DNA of 33,058 bases from Clostridia bacterium (GCA_017481065.1 JAFUPT010000091.1:1-33058), one strand, 5' to 3'; shown: positions 7,891 through 17,431, counted from the stretch's first letter. Program-made: numbers and translations. The notes: a model not told the origin generated them from the sequence alone.

Positions 7891-9390
7891 TTATACCATT
7901 TCCTTGATCAGTTCAGATTCTGTAAGGGCGGCGCTGCGCTGGAACTCTTTGCGGATTGCGCCATTTTTCATGATCAGGATGCGGTCGCTCATGCCGATCA
8001 ACTCGGGAAGCTCCTCCGAAATCATGATGATGGATTTCCCCTCCTTCTTCAGCTTGTACATCAGCTGGTACATGAAGGCCTTTACGCCGATATCGATGCC
8101 GCGAGTGGGACAATCGAGGATGAAGATATTTGATTCATTGCCCAGCCACTTACCGAAAACCACCTTTTGTTTGTTGCCGCCGCTCAGGTCGCGTACATCC
8201 TGACCGATTTCGCGGCACTTGATGCTCATATTCTTTACCTGAGTATTGGTGAACTTTTTCTCAGAAGTTTTGAATACCAGACCGCCCTTTTTGATCATGG
8301 AGAGGGAGGGCAGAACCACGTTATCCATGATACTGGCGGACAGGATCAGCGCCTCCTGATCGCGATTTTTGGATACATAGCCCACTTTGCGGCTGATGGA
8401 TACCCTGGAGCTGGTGACTGGCGTTTTATCTGCCAGGCGCACGCTGCCCACCAGGGGCTTTTCGATGCCGAAGAGAATCTTTCCCAGGTCATGCATACCG
8501 CAATCGGTGAGTCCGCCAATGCCGAGGATTTCGCCCTTATGCAGCTCGAGGGATACATTTTGCAGGGCGTTTGTCTTGTAAATGCCCTCGGCACACAGCA
8601 CCACTTCGCTGCCGCAGCTGCCATCGTAATCATCGCGGTAATAGCTGCCGGTGAGCTTCCTGCCCACCATGAGCTCCTTGATTTTTTCCTCTTCAAATTC
8701 GGATTGATCCAGCTGGGCAATGAAATCGCCATCGCGCAGCACGATCAGCTTGCTGCACACGCGCATGATTTCCTGCAGGTCATGGGAGATGAATACGACA
8801 GTTTTGTTCTCATCCCGGAAGCGGTTTACCAGGTTGTAGATTACATCGCGGCCCCTCTGGGAGAGGGCGGTGGTGGTTTCATCCACGATAAAGATATCCG
8901 GCTGGGTGTATACGGCGCGTACAACCTCGATCAGCTTGCGATCTTCTAGGCTGTAACGGGAGATAGGCGCTTCGGGGGCGATATCAGAAATACCGATTTC
9001 TTCCATAGCGGCCTTTGCTGCCCGGTACATCGCTTTGCGGTTTACGATGCCGCAGGTGGTGAACTGGTCTTCGCGGCCGAGGAAGATGTTATCTGCCACG
9101 CGTATGCCCGGCAACGTACCCATCTCCTGGGTGACCATGCTGACACCGTGCTTCTGGGCATCCAGGGGATCCGAGGGGCGGTAAGCATGTCCCTTCAATT
9201 CCAGGGCGCCGGAAGTCGGCGGATAGACGCCGGATATGATGGATGAAAAGGTGGATTTTCCCGAGCCGTTTTCACCGATCAGACCGATGATTTCACCCCG
9301 GTGCAGCTCCACGCTGATGCCGTTCAGGGCATGGGTTTGGCCGAAGTGCTTCACGATCTGGTTTGATCTTAAAATTACTTCTCCGCTCAT
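7891..9390 (-). CDS. Sugar ABC transporter double ATPase (RbsA/MglA/XylG family)
   Basis: This 499-residue cytoplasmic protein holds two fused nucleotide-binding domains and powers monosaccharide import. Domain 1 has a full Walker A (GENGSGKST, residues 39-47), a Walker B region IFIVDETTTAL and the H loop VVFISHD. Its signature region is the diverged SRYSLEDRKLIEVVRA that is normal in this family. Domain 2 has a degenerate Walker A (GIGGLTDCGMHDLGKILFG), a canonical LSGGNKQKV signature and FILDCPTRGIDIG. This asymmetry is typical of RbsA relatives, in which only one site hydrolyses ATP efficiently. GAAGGTGA precedes the ATG. The gene lies 27 bases after the GH51 gene and is clearly in the same operon. 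Confidence 0.96.
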   Translation of the reverse strand: MSGEVILRSNQIVKHFGQTHALNGISVELHRGEIIGLIGENGSGKSTFSSIISGVYPPTSGALELKGHAYRPSDPLDAQKHGVSMVTQEMGTLPGIRVADNIFLGREDQFTTCGIVNRKAMYRAAKAAMEEIGISDIAPEAPISRYSLEDRKLIEVVRAVYTQPDIFIVDETTTALSQRGRDVIYNLVNRFRDENKTVVFISHDLQEIMRVCSKLIVLRDGDFIAQLDQSEFEEEKIKELMVGRKLTGSYYRDDYDGSCGSEVVLCAEGIYKTNALQNVSLELHKGEILGIGGLTDCGMHDLGKILFGIEKPLVGSVRLADKTPVTSSRVSISRKVGYVSKNRDQEALILSASIMDNVVLPSLSMIKKGGLVFKTSEKKFTNTQVKNMSIKCREIGQDVRDLSGGNKQKVVFGKWLGNESNIFILDCPTRGIDIGVKAFMYQLMYKLKKEGKSIIMISEELPELIGMSDRILIMKNGAIRKEFQRSAALTESELIKEMV

Positions 9391-9417
9391 GTTATCACCT
9401 TCTCAGTTGGCACTTGA

Positions 9418-10950
9418 TCAGCCGCAGATGATGACATTCCAGGACATTTTGGGAAGGATGAGCTTCGTGCCCTCGCAGGCGGATATATCCACTTCCTTCA
9501 TAACCACGTTATCCGGATTGTCGATGGTATTACGGGCTTCCAGATCATCTCCGGAGAGGATCAGATGCTTTTTGATCTTCTTATTGCCGTAGCCCTGGAG
9601 GCGGATATCGAATTCAGTATCGCTCTCCTGGTTACAGTTCAGGGCAAAAATGCGGACTTCATCGGTTTCCTCGTTGTAGACCACAGCAGATTCGACCAGC
9701 GGCAACGTACCGAATTCACAGTCGTAGGTATCGCCTTCCACCACCGCCTGCATGGTGGTGCCATGGCCGTATTTGCACAGCATGCTGAAGGGCTGGAAGG
9801 TGGTCTGGGTGAACACGCCGCCTCCGCGAACAGTGGTAATGGGGGCAATGACATTGATCAGCTGGGCGAGACAGGCGATTTCAACGGTATCCACATTCTT
9901 CAGCAGGGTGATGCCCAGGCCGCCGAGCACCAGCGCATCCAGCAGAGAGTATTTTTCCTGAAGGATGCTGGGAGCGATTTCCCATTTCTCAGCGGAGGTC
10001 ATTTCAAAGGTAGTGAGGCCGGCGAGATCATCCAGGGAATCCAGCTTGATATCCTGAAAGTTCCATACATTCCATTCGTCAAGGCAGATTTTCAAATCCT
10101 TATCGAAGTGGTTTTTGGCCTTTACATATTCCACAACCCTGGCGCTGTTTTTGATGTGGTTATCCAGCTGCTTGTAGGCCGCCAGGAAATTGGTGGTACC
10201 CTGGCCGGCGTTCATGGTGTAATTGTGGGTGGAGATGTAATCTACTTGGTCGTAAAGCTCGGTGAGCATGTAGCGATCCCATTCCAGGTAGGTGGGGAGC
10301 ATTTCATAGCTGCTGCCACAGGCAACCAGCTTGATGCTGGGATCTACCCAGCGCATGATCTTTGCTGCCTCGAGGGCCTTCTTGGTATAATCCTCAGCGG
10401 AGAGGTGGCCTGCCTGCCAGCTGCCCTCCATTTCATTGCCGAGACACCAGTATTTGATGCCGTAGGGCTCGGGATGGCCGTTCTTGGCGCGCAGATCGCT
10501 CCAATAGGTGCCGCCGGGATGGTTGCAGTATTCCACCAGATCTCCGGCATCCTTGATGCTGCCGGTGCCCAGGTTTACGGCGATCATGGGTTCAATGCCC
10601 ACCTTTTCTGCCCACTGGCAGAATTCATCGATGCCAAATTCATTGGTTTCGATGGAGGCCCATGCATAGTCCATGCGCTTCGGGCGAAGTTCCTTTGGAC
10701 CGATACCATCATGCCAATCATAGCAGGATACAAAGTTGCCGCCCGGATAGCGGATCACCGGAACGCCAAGGCCCTTTACCAGCTCTGCTACATCACCCCG
10801 ATAACCCTTTTCATCGGCGGTGGGATGACCGGGCTCATAGATTCCGGAATAGATGCACCGGCCCAGATGCTCGGTAAAGGAAGAGTACAGCTTGTCATCA
10901 ATCTTACCAATTGTATAATGTTTGTCGGTAAAACAGCTCACACGCTTCAT
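9418..10950 (-). CDS. Alpha-L-arabinofuranosidase, glycoside hydrolase family 51
   Basis: This 510-residue retaining hydrolase removes alpha-L-arabinofuranosyl groups from arabinan, arabinoxylan or arabino-oligosaccharides. GH51 motifs are clear: IRYPGGNFVSCYDWHDGIGP near residue 66, the acid/base glutamate in YWCLGNEMEG (E173), H242 in STHNYT, and the nucleophile in CLDEWNVW (E292). A C-terminal beta domain follows. The length is normal for the family. There is no signal peptide, so it acts in the cytosol on imported arabinosides. AAAGGAG precedes the ATG by 8 bases. It is the first gene of the operon, downstream of an AT-rich promoter region with a palindrome, and is followed within 30 bases by the sugar transporter. 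Confidence 0.96.
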   Translation of the reverse strand: MKRVSCFTDKHYTIGKIDDKLYSSFTEHLGRCIYSGIYEPGHPTADEKGYRGDVAELVKGLGVPVIRYPGGNFVSCYDWHDGIGPKELRPKRMDYAWASIETNEFGIDEFCQWAEKVGIEPMIAVNLGTGSIKDAGDLVEYCNHPGGTYWSDLRAKNGHPEPYGIKYWCLGNEMEGSWQAGHLSAEDYTKKALEAAKIMRWVDPSIKLVACGSSYEMLPTYLEWDRYMLTELYDQVDYISTHNYTMNAGQGTTNFLAAYKQLDNHIKNSARVVEYVKAKNHFDKDLKICLDEWNVWNFQDIKLDSLDDLAGLTTFEMTSAEKWEIAPSILQEKYSLLDALVLGGLGITLLKNVDTVEIACLAQLINVIAPITTVRGGGVFTQTTFQPFSMLCKYGHGTTMQAVVEGDTYDCEFGTLPLVESAVVYNEETDEVRIFALNCNQESDTEFDIRLQGYGNKKIKKHLILSGDDLEARNTIDNPDNVVMKEVDISACEGTKLILPKMSWNVIICG

Positions 10951-10963
10951 ACAGATTCTCCTT

Positions 10964-11050
10964 TTCTGTTAATATTCATCAATTTCCGACCTGGAAATCT
11001 CTAATTCAACTAATTGAATTATAAAATATTAACTTATTGAATTCTTCCAA
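10964..11050 (-). promoter_or_regulatory. AT-rich control region of the arabinofuranosidase/transporter operon
   Basis: The palindrome AATTCAA-CTAA-TTGAATT (11003-11020) and a further half site TTGAATT (11037-11043) lie upstream of the GH51 gene. A TATAAT sequence reads leftwards at 11023-11018. The -35 position at the usual 17-base spacing (AAGAAT) is poor, which fits an activator-dependent promoter. The repeated half sites could be the operator for the YesN-type regulator of this operon. The rest of 11051-11151 is AT-rich and shows no gene. Confidence 0.4.
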
Positions 11051-11151
11051 TTTCTTATGTTGTTTGTGCACTTTTTTATTCTGTTGTTGGAAAGATGGGG
11101 AAAGGCGGATGTAACATATGGATTAACACCGTTTGGGAAAGAGAAAGCCGA

Positions 11152-11187
11152 CAAAAGAAAAGTGCCGTCCAATGCGGCCTGGACGGC
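11152..11187 (-). terminator. Intrinsic terminator of the second two-component operon
   Basis: Reading leftwards, GCCGTCCA (11187-11180) pairs with TGGACGGC (11171-11164) across an eight-base loop and is followed by ACTTTTCTTTT. It lies 26 bases beyond the kinase stop codon. Confidence 0.8.
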
Positions 11188-11213
11188 AGGATGATGATTT
11201 TTTAATTCGGCTT

Positions 11214-12437
11214 TTACCCGGGCAGCGTCACGGTGATTTTCAGGGATTTGCCGTCCGGGGAGGCGGCGGCAATCCTGCCCTTATGGGCGGCGGCGATGGC
11301 CTTTGCGATGGAGAGGCCGATGCCGTAGCCCTTCACATCGGAGCTGCGGGATGGATCGCCGCGGTAGAAGCGGTCGAACATGTTTTTGATGGTTTCCGGG
11401 GAGATGAAATCCACGCTGTTTTCCACGCTAATGCGGGCGCCCTTGCCCTGCTTTTCCAGGGAGAGGCAGATTTCGCCGCCGTGATTGGAATATTTCAGCG
11501 CATTGTCCAGCAGGATGGAGATGAGCTGGCAGAGGCTTTTCTGGCTGCCGCAGATGGAAACCATGGGCTGTACATGGATAAAAAAGCGCTTCTCCTGAGT
11601 GCGCGCGAGGGCCTGGAAGGAGGCCGCGGTTTCGATCACCAGGTCGGAGAGGGGAAGCGGAATCATCTCCGGCTTCTGCTGCTCCTCCATGCGGGAGAGG
11701 CAGATCAGATCGCTGGTGAGTGCGGAGAGCCGGGCGGTCTGGCTGCGGATATCGGCCAGCCATTCGTTTTCGCCCTGCTCCATGCCGAGGATTTCCGCGT
11801 CGGCATTGATGATGGTGAGGGGCGTTTTGATTTCATGCCCGGCGTCGGTGATGAAGCGGCGCTGCTTTTCGTAGCTCTCGGATACGGGGCGCACGATCCT
11901 GCCCGAGAGGAAGAGCATCAGCAGGAATACCGCGATATAGCCCAGCGCGGAGGCGGTGACGCTGAGGCGGCGGACCTCCCGGAAGCTGGAGAGCACGCGG
12001 GCGCAATCGAGGAAGAGCACGCGGGTATTTTCGCCTTCGGGATAGCGCAGGTAGCGGTAATTGCCAGTGAAGCCACTGTCCCGCTTCTTTTCGATGGCAC
12101 GGGCAACGTAAATACCGAGGGTATCTTCATCCACGGCGGAGATGCGGCTTACATCCGATTCGATGATTTCGCCTTCGGATATGAGGGCGGAGAAATAGCG
12201 GGTGGTGTGGGGAAGTTCGGGGCTGTTGAATTCCTGGGAAGCGGCGGGCATGCGGAAGGGCATGCGGTCCCGGGGAAATTCGCCGCCGTTTTCCCGAAGA
12301 AGGGCGAGCATGTCTTCTGAGGAGCGCACCACATTTGTGTAGTGGGCGATGTTCAGGCTGCCGATCACCACCATCAGCACGATGAGCAGCGCCAGCATGC
12401 AGGCCAGCACCAGCTTGAAGCGCAGGCGGCGTATCAT
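11214..12437 (-). CDS. Sensor histidine kinase partner of an OmpR-type regulator
   Basis: This 407-residue membrane kinase has transmembrane helix 1 at about residues 9-30, a short extracellular domain of about 130 residues, and transmembrane helix 2 at about 160-178. A very short linker leads to the HisKA box DAGHEIKTPLTI, with phospho-acceptor H201. The ATPase domain follows, with an N box NALKYSNHGG, a DRFYRGD F box and a G box GYGIGLSIAKAIA. The ATG at 12437 overlaps the regulator's TGA as ATGA, so I prefer it to an in-frame upstream start at 12539. The kinase and regulator are divergent from an ABC export operon, the usual setting for kinases that sense cell-envelope stress or antimicrobial peptides. 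The signal is unknown. Confidence 0.93.
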   Translation of the reverse strand: MIRRLRFKLVLACMLALLIVLMVVIGSLNIAHYTNVVRSSEDMLALLRENGGEFPRDRMPFRMPAASQEFNSPELPHTTRYFSALISEGEIIESDVSRISAVDEDTLGIYVARAIEKKRDSGFTGNYRYLRYPEGENTRVLFLDCARVLSSFREVRRLSVTASALGYIAVFLLMLFLSGRIVRPVSESYEKQRRFITDAGHEIKTPLTIINADAEILGMEQGENEWLADIRSQTARLSALTSDLICLSRMEEQQKPEMIPLPLSDLVIETAASFQALARTQEKRFFIHVQPMVSICGSQKSLCQLISILLDNALKYSNHGGEICLSLEKQGKGARISVENSVDFISPETIKNMFDRFYRGDPSRSSDVKGYGIGLSIAKAIAAAHKGRIAAASPDGKSLKITVTLPG

Positions 12438-13105
12438 GGAATTGCCTCCAGGGAGTAGCCCACATTGCGGGTCACCTTGATTTCCACATTGGCTTTCAGC
12501 GCGGCGAGCTTCTTGCGCAGGTAGGATATGTAAACCCATACCACGCTGATTTCCACATTGTTCGCGCCCCAGATTTTATCCATGAACTGATCCGGGGAGA
12601 TGAGGCAGTGGGGATTGGAGATCAGCATTTCCATGATCTGGTATTCCTTGCTGGCGAGGCGGAAGCTGCCCGTGGGAGAAGATAGATCAAAGCTGGCGCG
12701 GTCGAGGCTGATGTTTCCAAACTGGAGCCGGGTGGAGGCGCAGGCGGACTGGCTGCGGGTCATGGCGCGGATGCGGGCCAGCAGCTCCTGCACATCGAAG
12801 GGCTTGGTGAGGTAATCGTTCGCGCCGGAATCGAGGGCGGCCACCTTGTCCTCCACTTCGGATATGGCGCTGAGGATGAGCACGGGCGCCTTGTTTCCCG
12901 CCTCCCGCAGCTGCCGGAGCACGGATATGCCGTCCAGCTTCGGCATCATGATATCCAGGATCGCGCCGTCATAATTGCCGGACTGCAAATAGGCCAGGGC
13001 TTCCTCGCCATCGTACACGGCGTCGGCCTCGTAATTGTTCTTTTTCAATATGGCGATGATCGCCCGGGAGAGGGCCTTTTCATCCTCGGCAAGCAGCAGC
13101 CGCAT
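12434..13105 (-). CDS. OmpR/PhoB-family response regulator
   Basis: This 223-residue two-domain transcription factor has a receiver domain with E7/D8, phospho-acceptor D51 in AILDIMMPKLDG, the S79 switch and K101 (YLTKPFD). A C-terminal winged helix follows (DRASFDLSSPTGSFRLASKE, then VWVYISYLRKKL near the end). The ATG at 13105 is preceded by GAGGTGG. A longer frame to 13168 lacks a ribosome site. The 190-base space to the divergent export operon at 13296 must hold both promoters. A TTGC-rich near-palindrome around 13150-13165 is a possible site. The likely target is that export operon, inferred from the divergent layout. Confidence 0.94.
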   Translation of the reverse strand: MRLLLAEDEKALSRAIIAILKKNNYEADAVYDGEEALAYLQSGNYDGAILDIMMPKLDGISVLRQLREAGNKAPVLILSAISEVEDKVAALDSGANDYLTKPFDVQELLARIRAMTRSQSACASTRLQFGNISLDRASFDLSSPTGSFRLASKEYQIMEMLISNPHCLISPDQFMDKIWGANNVEISVVWVYISYLRKKLAALKANVEIKVTRNVGYSLEAIP

Positions 13106-13295
13106 ATGTTCCACCTCGATTCCAAATTGATCCAATAATAGAATAAGGGAATATTTGCGGCAATGCAAGGGCGTTCACAGTTTGTTTTCAAAATGGTCGG
13201 AGGCTGTTCAGAAATGGAGGGGCAGATTTTAAGGGCGGCTTTAGGTTGGTGGAATAAAATGGGTCCATCCCAGAAGGAAAGGACCAAATAAAGAC

Positions 13296-14342
13296 ATGAG
13301 CAAGAATTCCAAACCCCGCAAAAACCGCAGGCGCTGGCTGCGCAAGCTGGTTCTCACGCTCATACTGCTGCTGGTGCTGGCCGCCGTGGGCTTCTATGGT
13401 TACAGCATGCTCAAGCAGGAATACACCGTGACTTACGACAGCTACACCGCCTCCACCGGCTCCATATCCAACGCGCTGAGCTTCAGCGGCAACCTGAACC
13501 TGGTGGACAGCGCCTATTATACCGCTTCCAGCAATTCCACGGTGCGCACGATCTATGCCTCCGTGGGCGACCAGGTGCAGGAGGGAGATAAGCTGGTGCG
13601 CCTGGCCAACGGCGAAACCATCGAGGCCGGATTCGACGGCCGGGTGAACGCCATTCCCGTGGAGGAGGGCGACGAGGTTTATTCCGGGGATGCGCTTATG
13701 CAGCTGGCGGACTTCAATCATATGAAGGTGACGCTGCGCGTGGATGAATATGAGATTGCGGATGTGGCGGTGGGCCAGGCCTGCACCGTTACCGCCACAG
13801 CCACCGAAAAGAGCTTTGAATCCGTGATCGATTCCATCGATTATATCTCCGCATCCGGGGGCAATGTGGCCTATTATTCGGCGGTTTGCTATGTGGATGT
13901 GGACGAAGGCATCTATCCCGGCATGCAGGTAACCGTTTCCATCCCCCAGGAGGAGGCGGAGAACGTGGTCATCCTCAAGATGGATGCGCTGAGCTTTGAT
14001 AATCAGAACAGCGCCTTCGTGTACATGTATGATGAAAATGAGGAGCTGATCCAGGTTCCCGTGGAGGTTGGCGTGAGCAACGGCAACTATGTGGAGATCA
14101 AAAGCGGCCTGGAGGACGGCGATGTGGTTTATGTAGAGGTTGAGGAGGAAGCTGCTTCCGCGATGGGCGGCCTGCTCTCCGGCATCTTCGGCAGCCAGCA
14201 GATGAATTCCCCCGCAATGGGCGGGCGCGGCTCCGGCGGCAGCATGCCCGATTTCGGCTCCATGGACGGAAGCTCCGGCGGCTTCTCCCGGGGCGGCGGC
14301 AGTGGCCAGATGGGCGGCGGACAGATGGGTGGTGGCAGGTAG
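13296..14342 (+). CDS. Membrane-anchored HlyD/MacA-like adaptor protein of an ABC exporter
   Basis: This 348-residue protein has a basic N terminus and one transmembrane helix at about residues 17-41, which places the rest outside the membrane. Barrel-sandwich (lipoyl-like) halves are seen around VRTIYASVGDQVQEGDKLVRL and FDGRVNAIPVEEGDEVYSGDALMQL. These are joined without the long coiled-coil hairpin of Gram-negative adaptors and are followed by beta-barrel segments. The last 60 residues or so are a Gly/Met/Ser-rich low-complexity tail. The protein should couple the ATPase and permease encoded next to substrate handling on the outer face, as in YknX/MacA systems. AAGGA lies somewhat far (about 14 bases) before the ATG, but no better start exists. 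The stop overlaps the next start by one base. Confidence 0.88.
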   Translation: MSKNSKPRKNRRRWLRKLVLTLILLLVLAAVGFYGYSMLKQEYTVTYDSYTASTGSISNALSFSGNLNLVDSAYYTASSNSTVRTIYASVGDQVQEGDKLVRLANGETIEAGFDGRVNAIPVEEGDEVYSGDALMQLADFNHMKVTLRVDEYEIADVAVGQACTVTATATEKSFESVIDSIDYISASGGNVAYYSAVCYVDVDEGIYPGMQVTVSIPQEEAENVVILKMDALSFDNQNSAFVYMYDENEELIQVPVEVGVSNGNYVEIKSGLEDGDVVYVEVEEEAASAMGGLLSGIFGSQQMNSPAMGGRGSGGSMPDFGSMDGSSGGFSRGGGSGQMGGGQMGGGR

Positions 14343-15040
14343 TGTCGGAATCCATCTTCTTCCAGATGCGGGGAATCTGCAAATCTTACCGCATGGGCGA
14401 TGAGGATATGCAGGTGCTCAGCGATGTGGACCTTGATATCCGGCCGGGGGAATACCTATCCGTGCTCGGCCCCTCCGGCAGCGGAAAATCCACGCTGATG
14501 AACATCATCGGCTGCCTGGATTCAGCAAGCTCCGGCGAATACATACTGCATGGGCAGCACATTGCCGATATGGATGAAACCCAGCTGGCGCATGTGCGCT
14601 GCCATGAAATCGGCTTCATCTTCCAGAACCACCAGCTGCTGCCCCGGCTCACGGCCCAGAAAAATGTGGAGCTGCCGCTGATTTACGCGGGCGTGGGCCC
14701 CAGGGAGCGCAGGCGGCGCGCCAAGGAAATGCTGGAGCGCGTGGGCCTGGGCGACCGGCGCTTCCACTATCCCAACCAACTCTCCGGCGGCCAGGCGCAG
14801 CGCGTGGCCATCGCCCGGGCGATGGTGGGCAATCCCTCCATACTGCTTGCCGATGAGCCCACCGGCGCGCTGGACCAGAAGACCGGCAGGCAGGTGATGG
14901 CCCTGTTCAGGGAACTGAACGACGAAGGCAGAACCATCATCATGATCACCCACGATACCAATATCGCAAAGCACGCCCGCCGCGTTGTGCATATCATTGA
15001 TGGCGTTCTTACGGAAGGGGGCTGCGTGGAGGATGCTTAA
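14342..15040 (+). CDS. ABC exporter ATPase, MacB/LolD type
   Basis: This 232-residue single-domain ATPase has Walker [10 protein letters not shown] (43-51), a Q loop in [11 protein letters not shown], signature LSGGQAQRV (147-155), Walker B ILLADE (167-172), D loop GALD and switch H204 (MITHD). The sequence class is that of the ATPases that pair with FtsX-like permeases (MacB, LolD, YknY), which work as mechanotransmission exporters. It begins with GTG at 14342, overlapping the preceding TAG by one base. The ribosome site is supplied by the GGTGG codons of the glycine-rich tail upstream. It overlaps the permease start by eight bases, so the three genes are tightly coupled. Confidence 0.96.
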   Translation: MSESIFFQMRGICKSYRMGDEDMQVLSDVDLDIRPGEYLSVLGPSGSGKSTLMNIIGCLDSASSGEYILHGQHIADMDETQLAHVRCHEIGFIFQNHQLLPRLTAQKNVELPLIYAGVGPRERRRRAKEMLERVGLGDRRFHYPNQLSGGQAQRVAIARAMVGNPSILLADEPTGALDQKTGRQVMALFRELNDEGRTIIMITHDTNIAKHARRVVHIIDGVLTEGGCVEDA

Positions 15041-16244
15041 ACAAATCAAGGCCTTCTTCATCATGATGAAGGAATGCGTGAGCATGTCGCTTTCCAACAT
15101 CGTAAACAACCGCATGCGCTCCTTCCTCACGGTGCTGGGCATTTTGATCGGCGTAACCGCCGTGATCACCCTGATCACCACTGTGTCCGGCGTGTCCGGC
15201 TCCCTGTCCAGCTCCTTTTCCAGCATGGGCGCAGGCACGCTGAGCGTATCCGTATCCGGCAGCGATTTGAAGGACGGCATGACCACCGCCGACCTGGCCT
15301 CCCTGAAGGAAATGGAAATCATAGATGGCATCACCCCCAGCGTATCCCTCACTGCCCGGGTATCCCGGGGCGGCGAATACGACAGCGGCATTTCCGTATC
15401 CGGCAAAAACGATTATTACTTCCGAACCACCGAGGATTTGCTGGAGCGGGGCAGGATGCTGAATTACATCGATGAGGACAATATGTCCTTCGTCTGCTGG
15501 ATCAGCCAGGAGATGGTGGAAACCTTCTTTTACGGCGTGGACCCCGTGGGCGAGAGCATTTATATCGACGGCGTGCCCTTCCTTGTGGCGGGCATCACTT
15601 CCGAGGATGCAGCGGAGGATCTGTCCAGCATGATGGGCGGCAGCCCGGATATACTGGTTCCCTACACCACCGCCCTCAAAATGAACAATACAAACGTAGT
15701 GACCAGCTTTACAGTGTACCTGGCCGACGGCGTGGATTCCGAAACCGCAGCGGATTTGATCGAGGCGGAGATGGATGTGATGTTCTCCTTCGAGGAGGAT
15801 TGCTTCACGATTACCACGATGTCCGGCATTGAGGACACGATGGAAGAAATGCTGGATATGATGACCGCGCTGCTGGCCGGCATCGCATCCATCGCGCTGG
15901 TGGTGGGCGGCATCGGCATCATGAATATGATGCTCACCTCCGTGACCGAGCGCACCGTGGAGATCGGCCTCAAGAAGGCCCTCGGCGCGCTGCCCTGGCA
16001 GATACAGGCGCAGTTTTTGATCGAATCCTTCCTGCTGAGCATGATCGGCGGCATCGCGGGCGTGGTGCTGGGCATTATATTGTCCTTCGCGCTGAGCCAG
16101 GCGATGTCCACCGCCTTCGCCATCAATGTGGGCGCGATCATACTGGGCGCGGGCTTCTCAGCAGCGGTGGGCATCATCTTCGGCTGGGCCCCGGCGCGGA
16201 AGGCCAGCAAGCTGAACCCCATCGACGCCCTTCGTTCCATATAA
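15033..16244 (+). CDS. MacB/FtsX-like ABC exporter permease
   Basis: This 403-residue membrane subunit has the MacB plan: one N-terminal helix (about residues 31-52, [19 protein letters not shown]), a large extracellular domain of about 220 residues, then three C-terminal helices. The first C-terminal helix contains [19 protein letters not shown], followed by the coupling region [20 protein letters not shown]. The protein ends with [18 protein letters not shown], the usual C-terminal motif. The ATG at 15033 lies inside the end of the ATPase gene and has AAGGGGG about 14 bases upstream. A longer frame from 14985 is less likely. Substrates of related systems include antimicrobial peptides and lipoprotein-like molecules; the substrate here is unknown. 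Confidence 0.94.
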   Translation: MLKQIKAFFIMMKECVSMSLSNIVNNRMRSFLTVLGILIGVTAVITLITTVSGVSGSLSSSFSSMGAGTLSVSVSGSDLKDGMTTADLASLKEMEIIDGITPSVSLTARVSRGGEYDSGISVSGKNDYYFRTTEDLLERGRMLNYIDEDNMSFVCWISQEMVETFFYGVDPVGESIYIDGVPFLVAGITSEDAAEDLSSMMGGSPDILVPYTTALKMNNTNVVTSFTVYLADGVDSETAADLIEAEMDVMFSFEEDCFTITTMSGIEDTMEEMLDMMTALLAGIASIALVVGGIGIMNMMLTSVTERTVEIGLKKALGALPWQIQAQFLIESFLLSMIGGIAGVVLGIILSFALSQAMSTAFAINVGAIILGAGFSAAVGIIFGWAPARKASKLNPIDALRSI

Positions 16245-16312
16245 TCCCGGGAGCCCTCCGGCGCCCGGATGATATACCCGTCCATACAATCATTCAAGGA
16301 GGAATTTTTACC

Positions 16313-17431
16313 ATGAAGAATGCAATCAAGCGCATCATCTCCATCGCCGCGGCCTGCGCCCTGCTGGGCGCCGCCGCACTGGCGGATACCATTTCATTCA
16401 GCGGCACCGTGGCTGCGGGCAGAACCAGCGAAATCTACGCCCCCATCGGCGGCACCGTGGGCAGCGTGGAGGTGGAGGTAGGCCAGCAGGTATCCGCCGG
16501 GGACGTGATCGCCACCCTGACCACCGAAAAGGTGTACGCCAGCGAGGCGGGAACCATCACCGGCGTGTTTGGCCAGGGCGGCGATAATGCCGAGACGGTT
16601 TCCCAGAAGTACGGCGCTGTGATGTACATAGAGGGCGAGAGCAAGTATACCATCGCCGCCTCCACCGAGGAAGCCTACAACAAGACCGCCAACAAGTTTG
16701 TATCCGTGGGCGAGGAAGTGCTGCTCAGCTGCTATTCCGATGGCGGCCACAGCGGCAAGGGCGTGATCACCGCCATCGAGGGCACGAATTACACCGTGGA
16801 AGTGACCGAGGGCGAATTCATCGTGGGCGAAACCGTGAGCGTGTTCCGGGACATCATTACCTCCACCAAGCGCATCGGCCGGGGCGACCTGACCCGCAAA
16901 AATCCCACGGCGGTGACGGCTTCCGGCAGCATCGTTTCGATTGCCGTGCAGGATGGCGACAGCGTGGAGCGCGGCCAGCTGCTGCTGGAAACCCTGAGCG
17001 GCAGCTTCGATGGCCTCTACATGAGCGGCAGCCAGATTCTCGCCAGCGAGGACGGCGTAATCGCCCAGCTGAATTTGGAGCAGGGCGGCAAGCTGGAAAA
17101 GGGCAGCGTGGCGGCGGTGCTCTACCCGGCGGATTCCATGCGCATCGAGGGCGCTGTGGAGGAGGCCAACCTGGGCCTGATCGCCGTGGGCGATGAAGTG
17201 GAGATCGAGCTGATCTGGAATCAGGACAATGAAATCACCTATTCCGGCGTGGTTCGCATGATTTCCTCCGTGGCCAACAGCGGCGAGGGCGCCGATATGG
17301 AGGGGGATGTTACCTACAATGTATATGTGGATTTCACCCCGGACGCCGGCACCCGCTACGGCATGAGCGCCATCGTGACCACCGTGGACGGCATGGCGGA
17401 GGAGGCGGCAGAGGATGTCGAAGCGGAATAA
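16313..17431 (+). CDS. Exported adaptor-like protein with barrel-sandwich (lipoyl-type) repeats, first paralogue
   Basis: This 372-residue protein has a signal peptide with probable cleavage after ALA at residue 24 and no other membrane helix. The mature part starts with a biotinyl-lipoyl-like half (TSEIYAPIGGTVGSVEVEVGQQVSAGDVIATL). It ends with beta-barrel segments and an acidic tail (EEAAEDVEAE). A second lipoyl-like stretch lies near ASGSIVSIAVQDGDSVERGQ, and a third near DGVIAQLNLEQGGKLEKG. It resembles HlyD/MacA periplasmic adaptors but lacks an anchor and coiled coil. It shares clear similarity with the protein at 18562-19545 (for example GEFIVGETVSVFRD against GELYVGETVYVYRD). AAGGAGG stands 9 bases before the ATG. 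It follows the permease by 68 bases in the export operon. Confidence 0.8.
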   Translation: MKNAIKRIISIAAACALLGAAALADTISFSGTVAAGRTSEIYAPIGGTVGSVEVEVGQQVSAGDVIATLTTEKVYASEAGTITGVFGQGGDNAETVSQKYGAVMYIEGESKYTIAASTEEAYNKTANKFVSVGEEVLLSCYSDGGHSGKGVITAIEGTNYTVEVTEGEFIVGETVSVFRDIITSTKRIGRGDLTRKNPTAVTASGSIVSIAVQDGDSVERGQLLLETLSGSFDGLYMSGSQILASEDGVIAQLNLEQGGKLEKGSVAAVLYPADSMRIEGAVEEANLGLIAVGDEVEIELIWNQDNEITYSGVVRMISSVANSGEGADMEGDVTYNVYVDFTPDAGTRYGMSAIVTTVDGMAEEAAEDVEAE

